A program made the position numbers and the translations under genes. From Chaenocephalus aceratus (taxonomy: Eukaryota; Chordata; Actinopteri; Perciformes; Channichthyidae): 64,000 nucleotides of DNA. Each line of letters begins with the position of its first letter. Position 1 is the first letter of the stretch. Below are positions 54,522 to 64,000 of this stretch, in pieces. The notes below the pieces were generated by a model that saw nothing but the letters and a program-made list of their open reading frames with translations, searched no databases and was not told the DNA's origin. The stretch lies in assembly GCA_023974075.1 (NCBI GenBank), contig CM043801.1, forward strand, positions 34,275,759 through 34,339,758, read 5' to 3'.

Positions 54522-55441
54522 TACAACGGACTATTTTTCTTAGCGGATGCATGTCAATTTAAATCAATACATATGATACAATGATTTAAAAAATAGTTTG
54601 TATCATACAACTATTTTTTAAATCAATAAAATCATTTTTCTAAATCCATAAAAGCATTTCAATTATATTGGGAGTCATAACGTTACTTTTGTTGAGAATG
54701 TGGCCATGTATATGCGGGATAATGTGCAGCGACGCGGTCATTATGGGGAAAAGAACACCGACAGGCTGATCAGGGAGCCCGACGCGAAGCGGAGGGATAT
54801 AGATACTTGGTTCATACTTGCAGCCAAAAATGATGTGATTTTAAAAAGCCATCTGTCCTATATCAGCTGTTGTGGAGGCTTTTATTGTGAAAGAGCCTTA
54901 GCTTCCTGTTTCACTCTGTTTACTGACATTAGCATGATTTTGGGCTGTTTTGAATGGTTTTAAGCATAACACACAGTCAAATATAACGGTAAAGAGCCAA
55001 CTAGAGCATCTCTGTTTTGACGAACATCGACTGTCAACACCGAGAAGGTAACGTTAAGTTACGTTTTCTTTCTTTACGTTACCTGCGTTGGTTACGTACT
55101 TGAAGACGCTGCTAATGTTAACTTAGCATCACAGGAATTCAAAACCATGCACTGCTATTAATTTGGAATCATGTACCAGAGTGTAGGAATAGTCTGGTTA
55201 CACGTAAAAGTCCTGCATTCAAAATGTTACTACTCAACAAGTAGAAGTACAACAGTAAAAATATACTTAAAGTACCAAAAGTAAAATAGTCATTGTACAG
55301 ATTGGCCCATTCCAGAATAATATATATGATATGTTTTATAATTATCGATCATTAAAGTGTTATCAAAGCTGGTAAAGGTGCAGCTAGTTTGAATGACTTT
55401 GTATACTGCAGGGTAGCTTGTGAATTTCCAGCACACAGCTG
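54522..55441. other. Copy-2-specific DNA upstream of thioesterase
   Basis: Not found in copy 1, where the nested transposons end instead. It has a 16-bp perfect inverted repeat with a 10-base loop (54583-54598 and 54609-54624). An 87-aa open frame at 54700-54963 has no recognised family. Its segment REPDAKRRDIDTWFILAAK looks protein-like, and it may be a transposon remnant. Confidence 0.4.
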
Positions 55442-58400
55442 GTGCAGCTGCATCCTATGTCTTTATAAAGTCAATACACAGAGAGAAGGTGTTAGTAAGC
55501 CTACCTCGTTATCCACTACTTTATTTTATGTAACAATAGATTTAGGGATATACATTTGTAACGTTTTTCCTTTTCTTGTCCTTTTTCCTAAAGCTTGGGG
55601 CATAAATCTCAGGGGTTAGAAGTTGATACATGAGAGAAAGAAGGCACAATCTTAAGTGATAGAGCTGCTGTTTTGTGAAATAATTGGAAAAAAATGTATC
55701 TCAACGAACAACCAGTATTTGGTTAATCTGCTAACATCTCAGAGACATCTGGCATGCTTCAAAAGGCCCAAACAACTCATGTAATGGTTTAATCTTTAAA
55801 AACAGAATGTATTTTACGCTGCTATGGACAGTCTTGCACAAATGTACATTCTCAAAGATATTGAAGTGACTATTGTGTTATATTGATTGTTGTGCTTTAA
55901 TTTAGGTCTTAATGTGTGCATATGTATAAATGTGTCTTTTGATTGTGTATATGTAGGTATATGTCACATATTTTTTTATATATATATTTGTTTTTGTATT
56001 CGGGATTGTGGGAAACTGTATTTTGATCTCTCTATCTGTACACACAAACTGGAAGATTGACAATAAAGTTGACTTTGACTTTACTATTTATAAATCTTTT
56101 CCCAGAAGAGATGTCCTCCCAGGTCCGACTGCGGCTGCTGCCCAGAGTCAGATGCATGTTCGACGAGCCGCTCCAGGTGAAGGTGGCCGGGCTGAGGTCC
56201 AGACAGGTGGTCACCCTGAGAGCCAGAACCACGGACGAGAAGGGAGTGATGTTCAGCTCCATGGCCACATACAAGGCTGATGGGAGCGGGGAGGTGGACC
56301 TGCAGAGAGTCCCCTCCCTCAGCGGGACCTACACCGGGGTCCAGCCCATGGGCCTGCTGTGGTCCATGAGGCCAGACACCTTGCACAAAATATTCACAAA
56401 AACATGTTCACTGAACCCCCAGGTGGTGAAGTTCTCTGTGCACGAGGAGGAGGGCGGGATGCTGGCGGAGGCGACCAATGAGAGGCTTCTGGTTGGAGAC
56501 GGGGTCATCCGGCACCCGGTGAAAGATGGGAATATTCGTGGAGTCCTGTTTACTCCCCCAGGTTAGTCCGTTTCTCTATTCCTCCTCAAATCAAACAGTA
56601 GTGCATGGCCACAGCCTGATAAAGCTATTTCCTTTTTTCACACAAGTCCATTGTCAAACAAAAACAATTATAATGACTTCAGGAACCAATATGTTGCTGA
56701 GAGGCTGAGGTCCGGCCTGGTTGTCTGACACGCTTGGAAAAAGGATGTGTTCAGGCCCAAAAATGCTTTGAATAAAATCTTAAATGAATGAAATTGGTTG
56801 GCTTATTATCACATGTACAAGCATATAGTCTGTATAATCCAGTTATCAAAAGTTGCGGTCAACAAAAAATACACCGACCCTCTCACCCACACACACCCCA
56901 CACAGGTGATTATATTTACTATGAGTGCCGCCAATAAGGGACCCAACTAATTCAACCCATAATTGATCACAAAATAATAAATCATAATAATATATACAAA
57001 GACTAATAACCAAGTAATGACCAACCAAAAAACATTTATAAATCGACACGCAAAGTACCACTTTCTGAATATTCATGGCTCCAACACTATTAATTAAAAA
57101 CATAAATTGTATATAAGAAGCTGACATAGTCACCGGGAACTTCACAGATTAGTTTGGCTGACTTCCATTTTTAAGCCTTGATGTGCGCATTTTGCTGTTA
57201 CCTTCTTGTTTTTTTGGAACAAGAGTGACATGAGAGGTCGGAGCAGGGATTGAGATCATAAACTCTCCGAATCTTTTTGTGTGGTTTAATAAATCATGTA
57301 ATCGAGTAAGCATGGTTTATTTTGTCATAGACTTCTATACAATCTGACTGTGCAGTTGGATAGAGCTGGATATTAGAAAATACTGCAGGTTTAAGGCACT
57401 CATACATTGGCTTCAGTTTTCAGAATCAGAATACCTTTACACGTCCTACAGAGGGGACATTTTGATTGTTAGTGAAGAGCCAGAAATAGCAACATATTAA
57501 TTCAGATGCAAGCACAACATATTTAAGATAAAATTAGAAATTACACAAATTAAGTGTAAAAAAAAATAAGTGTAACTGTAACCGACCTGTAGTTCTTAAT
57601 CTATCTTTGTGTTTGTCTTTATTCAGGAGAGGGTCCGTTCCCTGCTGTGTTGGATCTGTACACTTTTTGGTGGAGGTTTGTCTGAGAAAAGGGCCTCTCT
57701 GCTGGCCAGCCGGGGATTTGTGGTTCTGACTGTAGCGCTGTACGGCCACGATGACATGGCGAAGAACATCAAAGAGGTCCATCTGGATTATTTTGAAGAA
57801 GCAATAACGTTTTTTAAAGAACAAGATAAGGTGAGTACAGGCCACATTTTTGAAATCTTCACTGAAGGTGCTGAGTTGCAAAGATGTTAGATTATTCGCT
57901 CAGTGGCAAAAGTCCAAGTATGATTACTTACAAAATAGCTAACCTTATGGGCATCATAATAAATCCTGAAAAAGCCTTACATTACATTTAATTTATCTGA
58001 CACTTTTCTCCAAAGTGACTTAAAGTGCATTCAACCACGAGGAAACAAAGAAGCAAGAATCCCGCAGTTACATTTTCTATCTATAAGCCAAACCAGATTC
58101 TACTGCATTAGCTTCACTTAAAGCCAAAGAAAGCAGCTCACAGTTTTGCTTGTTTGTCCACAGGTTGGCAGTAAAGCAGTCGGTGTAATATCCATTTCTA
58201 AAAGTGGAGATCTTGCCCTATCAATAGCCTCTAACCTGCCAGATGTTGGAGTCACGGTGTGGATCAATGGCTGCTCTGCCAACACCATGTTACCCCCTCT
58301 ACTACAATAAGAGCCAGATCCTCCCCGCGTTAATGTTTGACCTGAGCAGGATGATTCCCACAGACTCAGGGGCCTTTAACTGCAAATATGTGATGCATAA

Positions 58401-58960
58401 TCCGCTGGCAGAGGAGAACAAAGCCACCCTGATCCCCATCGAACGAGCCGAGGGACGCTTCCTCTTCGTGGCTTCGGAGGACGACCTCAACTGGGACAGC
58501 AAAGGCCTACATGGAGAACATGGTGGAGCGACTGCAGCGACACGGGAAGGACAACTTTGAGAGTGTGTGTTTACCCCGGAGCGGGACATTACCTGGAGCC
58601 CCTCCGTACGGACCCTTACTGCCCCTCCAGTTTCCATGGGGTTGTAGGCAAGCCGGCCCTATGGGGGGGGGAAGCAACGTCCCACGCAGCAGCTGAAGTT
58701 CCACCTGTGGAGAAAGATCCAGGAGTTTCTCAGACTCACCTGAGCGTGATGCTCCGCAACTAAAAGCCAGATTATAGACAGAAATATCATCATATGATAG
58801 ATAAACACACGGGATAACTGTAAATAATTGTACAGCGAATCATGTCATGTTTGATTTGATGATAGTTGGAAGCACTGAGAGAAAGACATGCTTAATTTGT
58901 TTGCCTTGATTTTGTAAATGTACTTATCTATGCTTTTAAGAAAGTGACCTGGCTGTGTGT
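55442..58960 (+). repeat. Thioesterase duplication unit, copy 2
   Basis: Counterpart of 28952-38230 without Tc1, the CA-bounded intron-1 segment, the intron-2 insertion or the downstream hAT. It has one insertion of its own in intron 1 (about 56917-57193). Confidence 0.9.
56111..58776 (+). pseudogene. Acyl-CoA thioesterase copy 2, frame-broken
   Basis: The exons correspond to copy 1: 56111-56561 (intact, 451 bp), 57627-57830 and 58164-58776, with the same splice sites. Exon 2 has an extra T in a T-run near 57666. Exon 3 has roughly ten indels, mostly one-base and mostly in short homopolymers: an extra C near 58294, extra A near 58502, extra T near 58570 and others. Substitutions in exon 3 number only about six. 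The catalytic Ser, Asp and His codons are all still present. At the site where copy 1 is broken, copy 2 has the frame-keeping sequence (GAAGCAACG). It is either a young pseudogene or a functional copy with uncorrected assembly errors. Confidence 0.85.
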
Positions 58961-60300
58961 GGATGAGTTGAACAATGATTGAAACACATACAATTATAAA
59001 GACTTTTCAATCAAGAAAAAACCTGAATTTTTCATTTAATTATTCATAAAAAATAGCAAAAGCCCCAACATCCTTTTTAAAAAAAAGTTTGGTCCTCCTC
59101 GGCCAGTGTTGCAATTCCAATTCCAATCATTGATTGGATTCACGAGGTCACACATGATATTGACGCTATAAAAAACATTACAAGAGTTTTCATATAAATA
59201 AAAAAGCCCTTTTTGAACATTAAAGCATGTCACAGTAGAGGAACATAATACACATATGAACCTGAACATGAGCATAATAGGGCATAATAGGGCATAATAG
59301 TATAATGTGTTTTATGTTTGTATGAATACATGTTGGAAAACTGTAGGTGCAGTAAATACTTAATAATGCGGTTTCCATGTGTGGAACTGTTTGTTTTTTA
59401 CAACCAGCAATGCTTACAGCTCTTGTATTAATTCCAAACATCGGGAGAAGGCTTGATGGAAATGTGTGAAGCTTTTTATGGGTTTATAAAATGCTTCAAC
59501 CTTCCCTTCAGGCCGCAGCCAGTCACCTGGAAACAAAATAGAAGAGAACTATAAAGTAAATGAGAGGCTGCGGAACAAAACATGACTTATTAGAAACTAT
59601 CGCATCCTGATCTTTCTCTCATCGCTCAGTCCAGAGATACAACGTTATTGTTCCTACCAGCTCGCGACAGAGCAAGTTCATCAAGATAGCAGCCGCCGCC
59701 TTGATCTGCCTCCTCCGTTTATTGAGCAGCATCGTAGAAAAGCTCTCTGCCTGCCCGAGCTCTCTTTGTGTATATTGTTCTGACTGCTCCCTTTATGTCA
59801 TTTCAGCTCCACACAGCTCTCATCAGCCTCCAGCTTTTTGAAAGGCAGGGAATTATATTTTCCTCTACCGTACCTGCACCAAAGATGCCCTATAGGATCA
59901 AGAAGCTCCTGTGTTTTCAGTACAACTGGGTTTATGTTAGCAACAGAGCCTTGTTGGAGACACAGGAACACTTGGAGGCTGTAAGGAAAGTTAGTGTGCG
60001 CTTGTGCATAGTGCATATCACAGAGTGGATGAGATGATGTTAACACGCCTCCTTTGGGGAACATAATTAGAGAACTGATGATAGCAATGTGCTGGTGGCT
60101 ATGACTGGCAGTGAGAGAACACTGACATTGTTTCCTGACATAAATAGGTGGCTCTGAATAAAGCATGTTGGAATATACAGTACAGTAGCTAAAAGTAAAT
60201 AAGTACGCTCTTCTAACCAGCTAGATTAGGCCATTTTTCATTTATATTTCTATGTACTTCTAAAAGATTTTGATTCATTCTAAGGGACCCTAATCTGCTC
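58961..60300. other. Single-copy-looking DNA with exon candidates
   Basis: Besides the minus-strand exon at 59414-59526, a plus-strand candidate lies at 59809-59980. It follows a good acceptor (CCCTTTATGTCATTTCAG), is open throughout and ends at GCT then GTAAGG. A minus-strand stretch at 59735-59660 reads MLLNKRRRQIKAAAAILMNL up to a GTAGGA, but its phase does not fit the next exon. GGGCATAATAGG repeats lie at 59275-59300. Confidence 0.3.
59414..59526 (-). CDS. Terminal exon of an unknown minus-strand gene
   Basis: A strong acceptor (TCTTCTATTTTGTTTCCAG, at 59545-59527) precedes a frame with one carried base: DWLRPEGKVEAFYKPIKSFT, then HFHQAFSRCLELIQEL, then TAA at 59416-59414. There are 36 codons with no stop and a balanced amino-acid content. 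It has no transposon resemblance and is not repeated elsewhere in the window. I do not recognise the protein. The upstream exon was not found with matching phase (a 59735-59660 candidate ends in phase 0), so at least one exon is unaccounted for. Confidence 0.4.
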
Positions 60301-61620
60301 ATTTTCAGGTGTATATCAGTATGTAGTGTCTCTACATGTCCTCCATGCTTTAATGTTCAAAAAGCTCTTTTATTCGTCTCGTACTGCCTGTGCTGCAGCA
60401 CCTCTTTTTCACCCTCTGTCTGAAACCAGAGCCCAGTCCTGCTCTGATTGGTTAGCTGGCCGGCTCTGTTGTGATTGGTCAACCGCTTAGAGATGTCCCG
60501 CCCCTTAGCCTATCACGTACAATGTGTTTGGAGCGCTAGCCAATAGAAGCGTGAGTGTTATACAGTGACTTTGATCTGGAATTAAACAAAGGAGTCCAAT
60601 GGAGGTGTGGGGGGAGAGTGGGGGAGATACAATTCCCTCTGGAGTGAACACACAGATTGTAGCCTTCGCAGACCATTGACATCCACAACAACCTAACACA
60701 CTAAAGGAAAGGGAAAACCCCCCAAAAGCTTAATAAGGCCTCCTTACCAAAGATAACACACGCGAAAAAACTCCTTTTCGAATGACGTGTCTCGATGTGA
60801 ATGTTAAATTAAATCCTTGTGATCCTTGTGTCCCTTCTACACACCCCCCCCCCCACATATGTTTGAACTTCTGAACTCCCAGTCATGAGTTCACTCCTCT
60901 CTTCCTTTAACTCCTCTCGGTGTTTGACTGTGACTGTTGCGGAGACAGAGGAGCAGGATACTGTAAACACATCCAGAGTGTGTGTGAAGCACCTCCATCT
61001 TAAACCTCAGAAACAAAGAAATGATACACACTCACACGAACACACTGTTGTTGTTTTGCTGTGTTTATAATCTTGCTTTAAGCTCCCAGCTGTTGCTCGT
61101 CCTCCTCTGACAGGATATCCATCACCACTCTCGCTGTAGTGATTGTTGCTGCGGGCTCCTTGCGTACACCGGCTATAAGCACTGCATTTTTAATGAGAAA
61201 TTATGACCAGGAAGCAGGAAGCATTACTGAAGAGAAACACACTCCTGAAGTCCTTATTACCTAAATGTATTACATTTAAACTGTAGTCAGGCGCCGTTGT
61301 CTTTGCATGATGTCGATTAAATGAAAAACAGGCCCCTTGCTCCTCTTCAATGACTCATTGGTTTGAAATATGAGTTTGTTGTTCTGGTTGTCCTCTTTTA
61401 AGCTTCCTATCACATTATGCAATCTACCATCCTCCCCCCAAAACTCCACTCCAGTGCAGCCATCAGAAGCATATTACAACAACAACTCACATAAAGTTCC
61501 CCTATTATACCGTTACTCATCAATATATTACAGGTTTCAGATAAATACAGAACATGTCTCTGAAGTGTTGATTCTCTGTCTGTTACTTTAGATGAAAATA
61601 AGGAGCCCCTCCCCACGCCC
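60301..61620. other. Repeat-derived non-coding DNA
   Basis: 60380-60760 resembles the start of the shared block (GGAGTCCAATGGAGG, GCAGACCATT near 18970-19040 and 50200-50260), so it belongs to a dispersed repeat family. 60847-60855 is a C-run. The open frames at 60885 and 61370 have no recognised family. Confidence 0.4.
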
Positions 61621-62220
61621 CTCTGATGCGGCTTTCACACCAACGGTGTTTCAGGGCCGGTTCGGAGCTGGAGCTTGAAAAGCACCGGGTTTTCCTGTTC
61701 ACACTCGCAGCGGAGCAGCCTCTTAGCTCCGGAATCCGGTTTGTTTCAAGCACCAAAACATTGTCCGGCCAGAACAAAAGCACCGCATACGTCACGCTTA
61801 CGTCGAGGCGGGGGCAGGGGCAGGATCAACTCCTGAACAACAACAAGAAGCCGGCGTTGTATCCAGTTTGTACACAACGATGGAGAAAGTAACAAGCAGC
61901 AGTGGTCCACTGAAGAGACCAGCTACCTACTGGGAATCTGGTCTTCCGAAGAGGTACAGAGGAAGCTGGAGCACAATCGGCCATTGTTGTTGTTGTTGTT
62001 GTTGTTGTTGTCAGCTGTGAGGGGTTTCCGCGCGGTTTGGCTTTATGAAGCAGCAAACGGTTACGTCATGACGCAAACGATGACGCAATGACGCAGCACC
62101 AGTCGGACTCTGGGCGGTGTGAAAACAGCCTTCGCTAAACCGAAGAACCGGTTCTGAACCTGAAAAGCTCTAGCACGGAGCTTGAACCGGAGTTGCGTTG
62201 GTGTGAATGAGGTATCAGAG
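61621..62220. mobile_element. MITE, TTTCACACCA family, copy 1
   Basis: The left end CTCTGATGCGGCTTTCACAC and the inverted right end CTCTGATACCTCATTCACAC share both outer and inner blocks of the TIR. A (GTT)n tract at 61984-62011 lies inside. On the minus strand, ATGGCCGATTGTGC follows (AAC)n, like the ATGGCCGATTGTAT start in the neighbouring element. It is probably Harbinger-related, by inference. Confidence 0.6.
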
Positions 62221-62254
62221 AGATATTTGGTTACGAACAACACAACGGTGCTCC

Positions 62255-62741
62255 AGTGCGGCTTTCACACCAGCGCTTTTCCCTTTCTAGCTCCGAGCGG
62301 GAGCTTTTCTGGTTCAGCTCCGGTTTCCCTTTTCTGCTCCCGCTCTGTTCACACCGCCCAGAGCTGACGCTGCTGCGTCATGACGTCACTGTTTACGTGC
62401 CTGCTTCATCAAATCCAAACCGCGCGGAAATCCCTCACATCGACAACAACAACAATGGCCGATTGTATTGAAGCGCTGTTCGCTTTGGTTATCCTCTTAC
62501 GAAACGAAATGGAAGGCATCGGACGACTTTACAAGGGACTACTTTACTTGGAACTTTACAAACATCACACGCAAGCATTTTGTTGTTGTTCAGGAGGTTG
62601 ATCCCGCCCATGCCCCCGCCCATGCCCCCGCCCATGCCCCTGCCTCGAGCTAAGAGGCGGCGCCGCTGCGGTGAAGAGGAAATACTTTTGGCTCTAGCTC
62701 CGAGCCGGCCCTGAAAACGCGTTGGTGTGAAAGGGGCATAG
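62255..62741. mobile_element. MITE, TTTCACACCA family, copy 2
   Basis: The left TGCGGCTTTCACACCAGCGC and the inverted right TATGCCCCTTTCACACCAAC form an imperfect TIR. A plus-strand start at 62455 reads MADCIEALFALVILLRNEME and then IGRLYKGLLYLELY before losing sense in a CATGCCCCCGC array (62606-62640). This may be the N-terminus of a lost transposase. Confidence 0.6.
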
Positions 62742-62810
62742 GAGGAGATTCAGGTGATAAGGTGGTTGGTGATTGGCTAATGGTTACACAAGCCAAAACA
62801 TCGGTATGAC

Positions 62811-63484
62811 CAGAGTTGGGTGTAACGCGTTATTTTGTCATCACACTACAGTTACTAACATTGCCCCGACACGCGTTACTTCGTTACTTACTAAAATCAG
62901 TCATAATCACACTGACAGACAAGAGGGGTTTCCGCCGCAGGTTTATATGGTTTATATTTACGTAATCTGCGCGATTTGCGCGTCCACATCTCCACGTGCA
63001 GTGCTGCATAAACATGGCTGAGTCAGCGATAACTCTCGAGGGGTGGAGCGAGGTATGCCCATTATTTTGAGTTCGTCCAAATAATAGACAGGAATGTGAC
63101 GGTGAGGTGCAAACTGTGTCCAGGCCAGAAGCTGTTATCCACTGCTGGAAACACCACGTCAAACCTCAACAAGCACCTGCAAAGAACACATGCTAAGGTG
63201 AAGCTAACGCACAGCTATTTGTTGTTTGTTGATATCACGTAGTCTGTTCTTCTTCTCTGTCTTCCGGTTGTTGCCTGTTTTGAATTACGAATACACACTA
63301 CCGCCGCCTGGTAAGGAGAGTTATTGCCACTCACGCATGCGCAGTTCCTACATGCTCGTCGAGTAAAGTAATGAGTAAAGTAACGAGTTACTTTATGTAG
63401 AGAGTAACGAAGTAGTGTAATATATTACTTGTTTTTAAAGTAATATGTAATATATTAAAAAAATTAGTAACGACCCCATCTCTG
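62811..63484 (+). mobile_element. hAT derivative with BED zinc finger
   Basis: The ends are CAGAGTTGGGTGTAACGCG and, inverted, CAGAGATGGGGTCGTTACT. The TSDs GGTATGAC (62803-62810) and GTTATGAC (63485-63492) differ at one base. A plus-strand exon from ATG 63014 (MAESAITLEGW) shifts frame once near 63050. It then reads YFEFVQIIDRNVTVRCKLCP and NTTSNLNKHLQRTH, a complete BED-type C2H2 finger, before AAGGTGAAG, a possible donor. The catalytic region is absent. The ends are rich in GTTACTTTACTCG-like motifs. Confidence 0.85.
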
Positions 63485-63605
63485 GTTATGACATCATAAA
63501 GTGGCCAAAATCTGATTAGCCCATTTTCAGACAGGTTTTTATAGAAATGGATCAAAAAGAGAGAAAATCTTTGTTCCTGAAACTTTCAGAATCTCTTTCC
63601 ACAGA

Positions 63606-63897
63606 GGGGACACATGCTGATGTGGAAGAGACATGAAGAAGAGGGGACACATGCTGATGTAGAAGAGACATGAAGAAGAGGGGACACATGTTGATGTAGA
63701 AGAGACATGAAGAAGAGGGGACACATGTTGATGTAGAAGATACATGGAGAAGAGGGGACACATGTTGATGTAGAAGAGACATGAAGAAGAGGGGACACAT
63801 GTTGATGTAGAAGAGACATGAGAAGAGGGACACATGTTGATGTAAAAGAGACATGAAGAAGAGGGGACACATGTTGATGTAGAAGAGACATGAAGAA
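63606..63897. repeat. 37-bp minisatellite, about eight units
   Basis: Units of the form GGGGACACATGTTGATGTAG then AAGAGACATGAAGAAGA, nearly identical, with one shortened unit near 63822. It explains the long Ser/His/Cys open frames on the minus strand. The unit is not a CRISPR repeat, as there are no unique spacers. Confidence 0.95.
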
Positions 63898-64000
63898 GTG
63901 GAATTTGCATAATAGGTGACCTTTAAATAAGAAACACGATCTGGTGAAAGCAGGGTTGACTGTTTTTATGATGCAGATGTGACAAAACTAATTTCCACTC
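63898..64000. other. Window end, non-coding
   Basis: Nothing recognised. The sequence continues beyond the window. Confidence 0.4.

Noticed and set aside
63606..63897. Possible CRISPR-like array
   Set aside because: The units are contiguous and near identical, with no variable spacers, and the genome is vertebrate.
63539..63910. Overlapping 100-120 aa minus-strand frames rich in Ser, His and Cys
   Set aside because: They are three frames of the 37-bp minisatellite.

Overview
The window is nuclear DNA of a vertebrate, almost certainly a teleost fish. It has split genes with GT-AG introns and long CA/GT microsatellites. It also has a dense, deeply nested load of mobile DNA typical of fish: L2/CR1-type and RTE/Rex3-type LINEs, PIF-Harbinger, Tc1, many hAT derivatives and solo LTRs. 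Nothing suggests a prokaryote, plasmid or virus. No rRNA, tRNA or CRISPR array was seen.

The only recognisable host enzyme gene is a type I acyl-CoA thioesterase (ACOT/BAAT family), present as two tandem copies on the plus strand. Copy 1 (31197-37257, three exons) is complete except for a one-base frame break 35 codons before the expected end. Copy 2 (56111-58776) has the same exon plan but about ten small indels. The duplicated unit covers about 28952-38230 and 55442-58960. A second block (18777-26397 and 50006-54521) lies just upstream of both genes. Comparing the copies gives 'empty sites' that date many insertions as later than the duplication.

Layout: 1-10.3 kb is non-coding DNA plus a broken minus-strand LINE carrying a solo LTR and a TIR transposon, and an RTE fragment. 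10.3-28.95 kb is a telescoped transposon nest. An outer TIR element contains a related element (10443-13632) and a PIF-Harbinger whose 25-bp TIRs at 14010 and 28424 still define one element. Its transposase (14172-16140) is broken, and its MADF gene is split by about 9.3 kb that includes the shared block. 29-38 kb is thioesterase copy 1 with Tc1 and hAT insertions in flanks and introns. 38.4-43.9 kb holds an L2 and a broken multicopy minus-strand gene, itself interrupted by three DNA transposons. 44.3-47.9 kb is a second Harbinger remnant with its MADF gene. 48-55 kb is an exon fragment and the second shared block. 55.4-59 kb is thioesterase copy 2. 59-64 kb has one convincing terminal exon of an unknown minus-strand gene, then MITEs, a BED-finger hAT derivative and a minisatellite.

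Positions and target-site duplications were read by eye. Family names rest on recognised motifs, not on database searches.
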